Source: Halosegnis marinus
GTDB lineage: Archaea; Halobacteriota; Halobacteria; Halobacteriales; Haloarculaceae
NCBI RefSeq assembly: GCF_029338355.1
Contig: NZ_CP119802.1
Location: 1,984,001 to 2,048,000 of the forward strand
Direction: 5' to 3'
Length of the DNA stretch: 64,000 nt
Both the position numbers and the translations under genes were made by a program. Positions 57,634-64,000 of the stretch are shown piece by piece; within the stretch, counting starts at the first letter, position 1; the number at the start of each line of letters is the position of its first letter. The notes beneath the pieces were generated by a model that saw only the letters and a program-made list of their open reading frames with translations, made no database searches and was not told where the DNA came from.

Positions 57634-58158
57634 GTGGACGCAGTCGAACTGAGCACGGTCGTGTACGCCCCGCGCGAGGAGGTGTTCGAGTTCCTGCTCG
57701 ACTTCCCCGGGTACGCCCGCTACTCCGAGCACCTCGACCGCGTCGAGGCGTTCGGCCCCGGCGGCGAGGGGACGGAGTACGGCCTCACCTTCTCGTGGTG
57801 GAAGCTCTCCTACACAGCCCGCTCGCGCGTGACCGAGGTAATCGACGACGAGCGCATCCGGTGGGAACTGACGAAGGACCTCGACGCCGCGGGCTACTGG
57901 CGCGTCGAGGACGCCGACCCGCCGGAGAGCGAGGAACACGCGACCCGGGTGGTGTTCCGCGCGGAGTTCGCGCCCGACTCCGCCAACTCGGACGCCATCA
58001 GTCTCCCGTCCCTCGTGTCGTGGGACTGGGTCATCGACAAGGCGAAACCGAAGATACAGACGGAGGCGGAGCGGGTCGTCCGGCGCGCCGTTCGGGACCT
58101 CGAGGGCCGAGCCCGCCACGTCGATATCCACATCCGGACGACACCGGACGCCGTCTGA
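57634..58158 (+). CDS. SRPBCC/Coq10-like lipid-binding domain protein
   Basis: A 174-residue protein with GTG start. The START-like beginning ELSTVVYAPREEVFEFLLDF and FPGYARYSEHLDRVEAFGPG match polyketide cyclase/Coq10-type proteins that bind quinones or other hydrophobic ligands. LTFSWWKLSYTARSRVTEVI follows. A quinone-binding role is possible because a cytochrome b cluster lies nearby (inference). Confidence 0.87.
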   Translation: MDAVELSTVVYAPREEVFEFLLDFPGYARYSEHLDRVEAFGPGGEGTEYGLTFSWWKLSYTARSRVTEVIDDERIRWELTKDLDAAGYWRVEDADPPESEEHATRVVFRAEFAPDSANSDAISLPSLVSWDWVIDKAKPKIQTEAERVVRRAVRDLEGRARHVDIHIRTTPDAV

Positions 58159-58211
58159 GCGCCGTCGCCGCCCGTTCGTCGAGAGCGTGAGCGGCCGAAA
58201 GGAGAGAGAAC

Positions 58212-58805
58212 TTACTGCTCGTAGTCGCCGCCGAAGCGCATCAGGAAGTACGCGAGCCCCAGCGTCGAGCCGAGACCGATGGTCGCGGCGATGCCGAGCG
58301 TCTTCGCGCTGTCCGGAATCGGCGGCGGCCCCTGTGCCGGCTCCGGCGTGGATATCTCCTCGACGACCTCGATGGTGCCGACCATGCCGGCCTGCCGGTG
58401 GGGCGCACACGCGTACTCGTAGGTGCCGAGCGTGTCGAAGGTGTGGCTGTACTCGTAGCCGGTGTCGTACAGCTGGCTCGCGCCGCCCTCGGTCCCCTCC
58501 CAGCCCGCGCCGTCGGGCTGGGAGTCGACGACGATGTTGTGGCCGTCCGACTCCCAGACGAAGTTCACGGTGGTGCCCTGGAGGACGGTGAGGTTCTCGG
58601 GGTCGAACACCAGACTGCTGAGCAGCGCGACCGTCTCCGTCTGGCCCGCGCCCGGCAGTCCGCCGCCGCCGCTGTCGGTACCGTTGCCGCCCGTCTCGTT
58701 GCCCTCCTGTGCGGCCGCGCCGCCCACGGCGGCGCTCGCCGCGCCCGCGCCGGCCGCCGCGCGGATGAAGCCGCGCCGGCTGACCGCGGAGTCGTCCGTG
58801 TCCAT
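58212..58805 (-). CDS. Halocyanin-like membrane-anchored blue copper protein
   Basis: A 197-residue type 1 copper protein. The twin-arginine signal SRRGFIRAAAGAGAAS (residues 9-24) is followed by a low-complexity Gly/Asn/Thr linker. The plastocyanin-like domain (about 55-150) has copper ligands His in SDGHNIVVDS (about 89) and Cys-x-x-His-x(4)-Met in YACAPHRQAGMVGTIEV (about 130-140). A C-terminal membrane helix (about 168-188) anchors it. It shuttles electrons outside the cell, probably from the cytochrome bc complex to oxidases. Confidence 0.93.
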   Translation of the reverse strand: MDTDDSAVSRRGFIRAAAGAGAASAAVGGAAAQEGNETGGNGTDSGGGGLPGAGQTETVALLSSLVFDPENLTVLQGTTVNFVWESDGHNIVVDSQPDGAGWEGTEGGASQLYDTGYEYSHTFDTLGTYEYACAPHRQAGMVGTIEVVEEISTPEPAQGPPPIPDSAKTLGIAATIGLGSTLGLAYFLMRFGGDYEQ

Positions 58806-58853
58806 GTACGCGCGTACGAAACAGTCACCCCTGAAGCTTCCGCTTCGCCTCGC

Positions 58854-59915
58854 CTACAGCGTGTAGTCCGCGCCGTCCGTCTCGGCCTCCAGCGCGGCGA
58901 CGAGCAGGTCGATGGCCGCGGCCACGTCCTCGGCGTGGACGCTCTCCGTCACGGTGTGGAGATACCGCGTCGGGAACGAGATGGCGCCCGCGGGCGTCGC
59001 GCCGCCGGCGAACTGCAGTCCAGCGGTGTCGGTGCCGCCCGCGGGCAGCACCTCCATCTGGTAGTCGATGTCGTGCTCCTCGGCGAGCGCGCGGAAGTGG
59101 CGGTGGACCTTCGGGTTCGCGATGGCCGAGGAGTCCTTCAGCTTGATGCCCGCGCCGTCGCCGAGCGCCGTGACGTGGTCCGCCTCCTCGAAGCCGGGCA
59201 CGTCGTTCGCGACGGTCGTGTCCAGCCCGATAGCGAGGTCCGCGTCGATATCGACGCCGAGCGCCTTCGCGCCGCGCAGGCCGACCTCCTCCTGCACCGT
59301 CGCGGCGAGGTGGACCGTCGCCTCCGGGTCGTCGATGCGCCGTGCCGCCTCCACGAGCGCGAACACCGAGACGCGGTTGTCGAGCGCCTTCCCGGTGACG
59401 TGCTCGCCGAGCAGTTCGGTCGTCTGGCGCGTCGTCACGAGGTCGCCGACGGCGACCCGCTCCTCGACCTCGTCGCCGTCCAGCCCGAGGTCGACGTGGA
59501 CGTCCGCGACCTCGTCTTTCCCTTCGAGGTCCTTCTCGTCCATCGTGTGGGGCGGCGGACTGCCGATGAGGCCGTCGATGTCGCCGTTCTCGGTGTGGAC
59601 GGTGACGCGCTGGGCCTTCAGGACGCGGGCGTCCCAGCCGCCGAGCGCGTCGAGCCGGAGGTAGCCGTCGTCGGTGACGTGGCGCACCATGAACCCGATC
59701 TCGTCCATGTGGGCCGCGACGACGACGCTGCGGTCGCCGCTCCCCTCGATGGTGCCCACGACGTTTCCCATGCCGTCGGACTCGACGCGGTCCACCTCGT
59801 TCTCGAACTCCCGGCGCACGACGTCGCGGACGCGGTCCTCGTAGCCGGGGACGCCGCTCGTCTCCGTCAGTTCGCGAAGCAGGTCGAAGTCGTAGGGCAG
59901 GTCGCTCGTCTCCAT
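58854..59915 (-). CDS. M42-family metallo-aminopeptidase
   Basis: A 353-residue M42 peptidase, dinuclear-metal, tetrahedral oligomer in homologues. First metal ligand AAHMDEIGFMVRHV (His, about 67), bridging Asp in GKALDNRVSVFALVE (about 176), Glu pair TVQEEVGLRGA (about 209) and the final ligands LDTTVANDVPG (Asp, about 232) and TRYLHTVTESVHAED (His, about 318). Signal peptide absent, so it acts in the cytosol. Its role is peptide recycling downstream of the proteasome (inference). Confidence 0.92.
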   Translation of the reverse strand: METSDLPYDFDLLRELTETSGVPGYEDRVRDVVRREFENEVDRVESDGMGNVVGTIEGSGDRSVVVAAHMDEIGFMVRHVTDDGYLRLDALGGWDARVLKAQRVTVHTENGDIDGLIGSPPPHTMDEKDLEGKDEVADVHVDLGLDGDEVEERVAVGDLVTTRQTTELLGEHVTGKALDNRVSVFALVEAARRIDDPEATVHLAATVQEEVGLRGAKALGVDIDADLAIGLDTTVANDVPGFEEADHVTALGDGAGIKLKDSSAIANPKVHRHFRALAEEHDIDYQMEVLPAGGTDTAGLQFAGGATPAGAISFPTRYLHTVTESVHAEDVAAAIDLLVAALEAETDGADYTL

Positions 59916-60010
59916 ACTCGCGCTCGGGACGGTCCCGACTTAAGCCCGGCCGTTCGCCACCGGCTCGCACGGAGGGAAACCACTAACCCGACCCGGTCCC
60001 GCCACCGAGT

Positions 60011-61327
60011 ATGCACGACACCGGCTGGATCGGCGACACCTTCGTCTCGGACACGGGCTGGGACCACCTCGAAACGCTCGTCGATATCGGCAACCGCATG
60101 GCGGGCTCCGAGGGCGAACTGCGGGCGGCCCACGCGACCCGCGACGCCCTCGCCGAGCACGCCCGCGACGCCCGCGTCGAGACGTTCGACGTGCAGGGGT
60201 GGACGCGCGGCTCCTCCGAGATACGGATCGACGGCGAGGGGTACGACTGCATCGCGCTCCCGCGCTCGCCCGGCGAGGAGGTCGCCGGCGAACTCGTCGA
60301 CCTCGGCTACGGCCTGCCCGAGGACTTCGAGGAGACGGACATCGAGGGGAAGGTCGTGATGTGCGCGACGAACGTCCCCTCGTGGTACGAGCGATTCATC
60401 CACCGGCGCGAGAAGTACTACTACGCCGTCGAGGGCGGGGCCGAGGCCTTCGTGTTCAAGAACCACGTCGAGGGGTGTCTCGCGCCGACCGGGAGCGTCG
60501 GTACCGACGCCCGGCCGATGGGCGATATCCCCGCAGTCGGCGTCTCGAAGGAGGTCGGCTCCGAACTCGGCCGCCGCCACGAGGGCCAGCGGCTCGACGT
60601 GACCGTCGATATCGAGGCCGCGAGCGCCGACGCGACGAGCCAGAACGTCCACGCGGAACTCGGCCCGGACACCGACGAGGCCGTCCTCGTGACGAGCCAC
60701 GTCGACGCTCACGACATCGCCGTCGGCGCGATGGACAACGGCGCCGGCACCGCGATGGTCGTCGAGCTCGCGCGCACGCTCGCCGCCCGCGAGGACGAAC
60801 TGGAAACGCGCGTCGAGTTCGTCTGCTTCGGGGCCGAGGAGGTCGGCCTCGACGGCTCCGGCTACCTCGCCGACGACCGCGACCCCGACGACGTGAAGGC
60901 GGTCGTCAACTTCGACGGCGTCGTCCGCGGGCGCGACCTCGGGGCGTACACCCACGGCTTCCCCGAGCTCCGCGAGGCCGTCGAGGCGGTGTCCGACGCG
61001 ACTGACCACCCGTTCACGGCGAACCCCCACCACGGCCCCCACTCGGACCACTGGCCCTTCGTCGAGTACGGCGTTCCCGGCTACCACGTCTACTCGGAGA
61101 CGGGCGACGAGGGGCGCGGCTGGGGCCACACGCGCGCCGACACGCTCGACAAGCTGGAGAAGCGCGACCTGCGCGAGCAGGCGGTCGTCCTGACCGAACT
61201 CGTGGTGGACGTGACCGGCCGGGATATCGCCCACCGCGACACCGACGACATCGCCGCGGAACTCGAGGAGCAGGACCTCGCCGAGGGGATGAAAGTCACC
61301 GGCGACTGGGCGTTCGGCGACGACTGA
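60011..61327 (+). CDS. M28-family metallopeptidase
   Basis: A 438-residue cytosolic aminopeptidase-like protein. Metal ligands: TSHVDAHDIAVGAMDNGAGT (His/Asp pair, about 226-243), FVCFGAEEVGLDGSGY (Glu-Glu, about 275), NFDGVVRG (Asp, about 302) and the C-terminal GWGHTRADTLDKLEK (His, about 378). It has no signal peptide. A PA-like insert (about 90-200) precedes. It is divergent from the M42 gene across 95 bp and may form a complementary peptidase pair. Confidence 0.92.
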   Translation: MHDTGWIGDTFVSDTGWDHLETLVDIGNRMAGSEGELRAAHATRDALAEHARDARVETFDVQGWTRGSSEIRIDGEGYDCIALPRSPGEEVAGELVDLGYGLPEDFEETDIEGKVVMCATNVPSWYERFIHRREKYYYAVEGGAEAFVFKNHVEGCLAPTGSVGTDARPMGDIPAVGVSKEVGSELGRRHEGQRLDVTVDIEAASADATSQNVHAELGPDTDEAVLVTSHVDAHDIAVGAMDNGAGTAMVVELARTLAAREDELETRVEFVCFGAEEVGLDGSGYLADDRDPDDVKAVVNFDGVVRGRDLGAYTHGFPELREAVEAVSDATDHPFTANPHHGPHSDHWPFVEYGVPGYHVYSETGDEGRGWGHTRADTLDKLEKRDLREQAVVLTELVVDVTGRDIAHRDTDDIAAELEEQDLAEGMKVTGDWAFGDD

Positions 61328-61397
61328 GACGGGGCGGTACTCCTCCTCGACGTGCGCGACCGGCGACGGAGCGGAGAAACGAGGCGACGCGGCGCCG

Positions 61398-61850
61398 TCA
61401 GATGACGGCGTTCCAGACCGGGGCGATGACGAAGAAGAGCGTCTGGTAGAGGATGTACAGCAGCGCGAGGACGGAGGCGGCGATGGCGCCCTTCGGGGTA
61501 TCGAGCGTCCGGTCGTTGCGCACCTCGACCTGCCGGGACTCGAACTCGAAGAGGTCGGTGAGGAAGACGCCCAGCACGAGCACGGAGAATACCATGCCGC
61601 CGTGGGGGGCGACGGTGAGGTAGTAGAAGGAACCGACGACGAGCAGGAAGCTCGTGGCGACGCGGAGCGGGTGGCGCGAGAGCTGCGTCCAGTCGCCCGA
61701 CTCGGCCTCGCTCTTGTGTCGCGAGTGTTCGACCGCGCGGCCGACCATGTTGAGCACCAGCAGCCCCAACAGGACGTACGCGATGAGCGGCGCCTCCAGG
61801 ACCGGCTGCGCGAGCACCGCGTCGATGGGACCGAACAGCGAATAGACCAT
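61398..61850 (-). CDS. Haloarchaeal four-segment membrane protein (possibly DUF7313) of the cyt b cluster
   Basis: A 150-residue membrane protein with four hydrophobic segments (about 16-36, 66-82, 85-100 and 120-145). It contains PLIAYVLLGLLVLNMVGRAV and DLFEFESRQVEVRNDRTLDT. I recall the family next to haloarchaeal cytochrome b genes. A TATA-like CTTAATG is centred about 26 nt upstream. The function is unknown; it may stabilise the respiratory complex. Confidence 0.75.
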   Translation of the reverse strand: MVYSLFGPIDAVLAQPVLEAPLIAYVLLGLLVLNMVGRAVEHSRHKSEAESGDWTQLSRHPLRVATSFLLVVGSFYYLTVAPHGGMVFSVLVLGVFLTDLFEFESRQVEVRNDRTLDTPKGAIAASVLALLYILYQTLFFVIAPVWNAVI

Positions 61851-61900
61851 GTCCGAGCGTCCGTACCCGGCGCATTAAGACCTTTCCAAATCCCCGACGG

Positions 61901-62626
61901 CTACGCGAACCGGCCGCCGCTCCCGTCGACGACGGCCACGTCGAGCGACCCCTCAGTCGCGACGCGGACCGACTCGCCGGGGACGACGGAGCCCGCGGTT
62001 CGGTCGTCGGCGAGCAGCTCGACGGGCGTCTCGTCGCGCTCGACGTCGAGCCGGAGTCCCTCGGTCGGCAGCACCCAGCTGTCCTCGCTCGTCGCGAACG
62101 GCGCGACGGGGACGACGACCACGGCGCCGAGTTCGGGGGCGAGCACCGGGCCGTCCGCCCGGCGGGCGTACCCGTGCGAGCCGGCCGGGGTCGCGACGAC
62201 GACGCCGTCCGCGCGGAACGAGGCGACCGTCTCCGTCCCCGAGCGGACGGTGTACTCGGAGATGCGCGCCGGCTCGCCGGTGACGAGCATCAGGTCACAC
62301 AGCGCGCGCGTCTCCCCGAGCGGCGAGCGCGCCACGAGCAGCGGGAGCGACGCCGTGTCGTACTCGCCCGCGACGAGCGCGGCTATCGCTCCGGGCGCGT
62401 CCGAGCGCGCCACGGAACGGACGCCCGGCCCCGCGTCCACGGGGAGCACCGGGACGTCCGGGGCCGCGGCCGCCACGGCGAGCAGCGCCGACTCGCCGCC
62501 GGCGACGACGGCCTCGGGCCCGGCGGCGAGCACGTCGGCGACGGCGCCCGCGACGGGGTCGCCGCCCGCCTCGCGGACGGGTTCGGTCGGGGCGTCGCCG
62601 ACGACGCCGACCGGCGGAGTGTCCAT
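61901..62626 (-). CDS. NAD kinase-like protein with altered GGDG motif
   Basis: A 241-residue protein that resembles ATP-NAD kinases in the NAD-binding half: RADGVVVATPAGSHGYARRA (about 139-158) then LAPELGAVVVVPVAPF match the DGxxxxTPxGSxxY motif. The N-terminal phosphate/catalytic GGDGT is replaced by VVAGGESALLAVA (about 40-52), losing the Asp. It is therefore probably not an active kinase but may still bind NAD(P). It sits between small membrane subunits in the cytochrome b cluster, 48 nt after the previous gene. Confidence 0.8.
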   Translation of the reverse strand: MDTPPVGVVGDAPTEPVREAGGDPVAGAVADVLAAGPEAVVAGGESALLAVAAAAPDVPVLPVDAGPGVRSVARSDAPGAIAALVAGEYDTASLPLLVARSPLGETRALCDLMLVTGEPARISEYTVRSGTETVASFRADGVVVATPAGSHGYARRADGPVLAPELGAVVVVPVAPFATSEDSWVLPTEGLRLDVERDETPVELLADDRTAGSVVPGESVRVATEGSLDVAVVDGSGGRFA

Positions 62627-62650
62627 ACGGCGGCGTGGCTCGGGAGGGGG

Positions 62651-62655
62651 AAAAA
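62651..62655 (-). terminator. Short T-run after the cyt b-cluster membrane gene
   Basis: Five A on + (TTTTT on minus), 20 nt after the stop of the small membrane gene ending at 62675. May terminate the cyt b transcript before the NAD kinase-like gene. Confidence 0.35.
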
Positions 62656-62674
62656 CGGTCGGATACGCGGCGGC

Positions 62675-62953
62675 TTACTCCGGGATCTCCGGCGTGCCCG
62701 CGTACGCGTCGCGCGCCTTGCGGAGCGCCGGGATGACGAAGACGAACGTGAGGAAGCCGAGGATGGCGAACCAGAAGAACCCCTCCTTCAGCACGAGCGC
62801 GAGGGTGTCGTACACCGTCAGCCCCGTCTCCGGGTCGGGCGCGGTGAGCTGTGTGCCCTCGAACGACGGCGTGTTGTACCAGCCGGCGAGGGTCATCCAC
62901 GCGAGCCCGGACCCGACGAGGATCGTGAAGCCCTTGGCGAATTCGTCAGCCAT
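62675..62953 (-). CDS. Small membrane subunit of the cyt b cluster (possibly DUF7314)
   Basis: A 92-residue protein with two hydrophobic segments: KGFTILVGSGLAWMTLAGWY at the N-terminus and FFWFAILGFLTFVFVIPALR. The extracellular loop carries TPSFEGTQLTAPDPETGL. It is an expected accessory of the haloarchaeal bc complex. It lies 9 bp after the next gene. Confidence 0.75.
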   Translation of the reverse strand: MADEFAKGFTILVGSGLAWMTLAGWYNTPSFEGTQLTAPDPETGLTVYDTLALVLKEGFFWFAILGFLTFVFVIPALRKARDAYAGTPEIPE

Positions 62954-62962
62954 TATCGAAGG

Positions 62963-63265
62963 TTAGGTAGCGTCGTCTTTAGAGTTTCCCATTTCCCGGG
63001 CACGGAAGCGCGTCGAGAAGGCGTAGACGCCCGCCCCGAGCGCGATGGCGCCGAGGCCGACGACGGCCAACACGACGTTCACGTCCTCCGGCGCGGCCGT
63101 TGCCCGCTGGGTGGCGGCGTCGAGGACGACGAACCCGACGACGACACACAACACGGCGAACAGCGTCGAGAACACCGTTACGGCCTTGTACACGTCCATC
63201 GGCACCTCTACGTCGCGACCCCCCGTCTCGGCGTCGGCGCTCGCCGTCGGCTCGTCGTCGGTCAT
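62963..63265 (-). CDS. Small membrane subunit of the cyt b cluster (possibly DUF7315)
   Basis: A 100-residue protein with an acidic N-terminus and two membrane segments (KAVTVFSTLFAVLCVVVGFV and VVLAVVGLGAIALGAGVYAF). The cytoplasmic tail is FRAREMGNSKDDAT. It lies 33 bp after the cytochrome b gene on the same strand. Confidence 0.75.
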   Translation of the reverse strand: MTDDEPTASADAETGGRDVEVPMDVYKAVTVFSTLFAVLCVVVGFVVLDAATQRATAAPEDVNVVLAVVGLGAIALGAGVYAFSTRFRAREMGNSKDDAT

Positions 63266-63298
63266 CGAGCGGAGAAAGGGACCGCAGGGACTTCCGTG

Positions 63299-64000
63299 TT
63301 ACTTCGGCGGCCGCAGCCGGTAGTACCGGCGGTTCAGCTCGAACATGTACCCCTCGCGCATGGACTTGAACACCGCGTAGCTGATGAACCCGGCCACGAA
63401 GGGCAGCAGGAACGTCAGGTCCAGCAGCAGGTTCGAGTCCATCGGGAGCAGGTTCTTCACCGACAGCGCCGAGATGGTGACGGCGTAGACGACGCCGCCG
63501 ACGCCGACGGCCGCCCAGAACGGCTGCTCGACCGGGCGCCGGGCCGACCCCTTGTTCAGGAACGGCACGATGGCGATGAAGCCGACGACGACGAGGTTCG
63601 CGACGACGCCGTACGTCCGGTCGGCCATCAGCTGCTGGCCGCCGAGCAGCGCCAGCTCGGGGTTGAGCGGGCCGAGCTTGAGCAGGCCGAACGACCAGTA
63701 GAGGTACCAGTCGGGCAGGATGATGGCGGGCGTGCTGGACGGGTTCGCCGGCGCGCCGATGTGCGGCGGCAGCGCCGCGGCGAGGAACACCATCATGCCG
63801 ACGAAGAAGCTCGTCAGCGCGAGGTTCCGCACCATCTCGTGGGGCCACGCGGGGAACGCGAGCACGTCGCGCTCCACGTAGTCCGACTCGATGCGCAGGT
63901 CCTGGTCCTCGCGGCGGGCCCGCTCGAAGTACTCGTACGTCAGCCGGGGGAGCCCCTCGGTGCGCTGCTTGCGCTCGCTCCACGTCGGGGTCTCGTCGTC
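63299..64000 (-). CDS. Cytochrome b, C-terminal (subunit IV-like) part, 5' truncated
   Basis: The frame is open to the window edge at 64000, so the start is missing. The visible 233 residues include a cytoplasmic acidic stretch, then four membrane segments of the cytochrome b C-terminal domain. The Qo-site motif is PDWYLYWSFGLLKLGP (about 95-110 of the visible part), i.e. PDWY instead of PEWY. VRNLALTSFFVGMMVFLAAA precedes it and KNLLPMDSNLL follows. This is the quinol-oxidising subunit of a respiratory bc complex; the rest of the operon lies beyond the window. Confidence 0.92.
   Translation of the reverse strand, partial: DDETPTWSERKQRTEGLPRLTYEYFERARREDQDLRIESDYVERDVLAFPAWPHEMVRNLALTSFFVGMMVFLAAALPPHIGAPANPSSTPAIILPDWYLYWSFGLLKLGPLNPELALLGGQQLMADRTYGVVANLVVVGFIAIVPFLNKGSARRPVEQPFWAAVGVGGVVYAVTISALSVKNLLPMDSNLLLDLTFLLPFVAGFISYAVFKSMREGYMFELNRRYYRLRPPK

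Noticed and set aside
1-64000. CRISPR arrays, insertion sequences, integrases, inteins and rRNA genes
   Set aside because: Looked for repeats, transposase or integrase motifs and intein splice motifs; none were seen in coding or intergenic DNA.

Overview
The window is a GC-rich (roughly 70% by eye) chromosomal segment from an extremely halophilic archaeon (class Halobacteria). The evidence is strongly acidic proteins, archaeal informational genes (Nop10, aIF2-alpha, eL42, eS27, PAN, family-B DNA polymerase, Mre11/Rad50, XPB/Bax1), haloarchaea-type small proteins, a halocyanin, a type IV pilin, and TATA boxes placed about 25-28 nt before start codons (leaderless transcripts). I saw no insertion sequence, integrase, CRISPR array or rRNA. 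This is core chromosome rather than an island.

Layout. 1-7.4 kb: a truncated helical-domain protein, dnaK and grpE with an inverted repeat in the dnaK promoter, a DUF1328 membrane protein, and the XPB-like helicase/Bax1 nuclease pair. 7.4-15.7 kb: a lipoprotein-like or anchored protein, an RsmB/NSUN methyltransferase with a separate PUA-like partner, a PAC2 protein, an aminotransferase, a UbiA-lycopene cyclase-domain fusion, YchF, a bactofilin-like protein and small proteins. 15.8-25.8 kb: PAN and a small winged-helix regulator, mre11-rad50, small haloarchaeal genes, and inteinless polB. 25.9-32.4 kb: sufCBD, a ferritin-like gene with a micro-ORF leader, a DtxR-family regulator, tRNA-Gln, an acetyltransferase with a zinc ribbon, and alaX. 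32.5-40.4 kb: an HD phosphohydrolase, a LysE-type exporter beside threonine synthase, an FAD amine-oxidase-like enzyme, then a long minus-strand operon (eL42, eS27, aIF2-alpha, Nop10, PAC2, membrane J-protein, small protein, phosphoesterase). 40.5-45.8 kb: a HAH_0734 protein, an SDR, a giant DUF2298 membrane protein, GT2 and GtrA, and initiator tRNA-Met followed by a tRNA 3'-end remnant. 46-48.3 kb: UspA, DJ-1, a phosphoribosyltransferase and a pilin. 48.5-54.6 kb: the complete seven-gene Mrp/Mnh Na+/H+ antiporter operon. 54.6-64 kb: a histidine kinase, CoaBC, a TrxB-like flavoprotein, a START-like protein, a halocyanin, M42 and M28 peptidases, and a respiratory cytochrome b cluster with small membrane subunits and an embedded NAD-kinase-like protein lacking the usual GGDG motif.

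Functional themes are proteostasis (DnaK/GrpE, J-protein, PAN, two PAC2 proteins, DJ-1), DNA repair and replication, Fe-S assembly plus iron storage and metal sensing, osmotic/ion homeostasis, and menaquinol-linked respiration. The most unusual structural feature is that five of about thirteen convergent gene pairs end on the same CTAG tetranucleotide, each gene using it as a TAG stop on its own strand.
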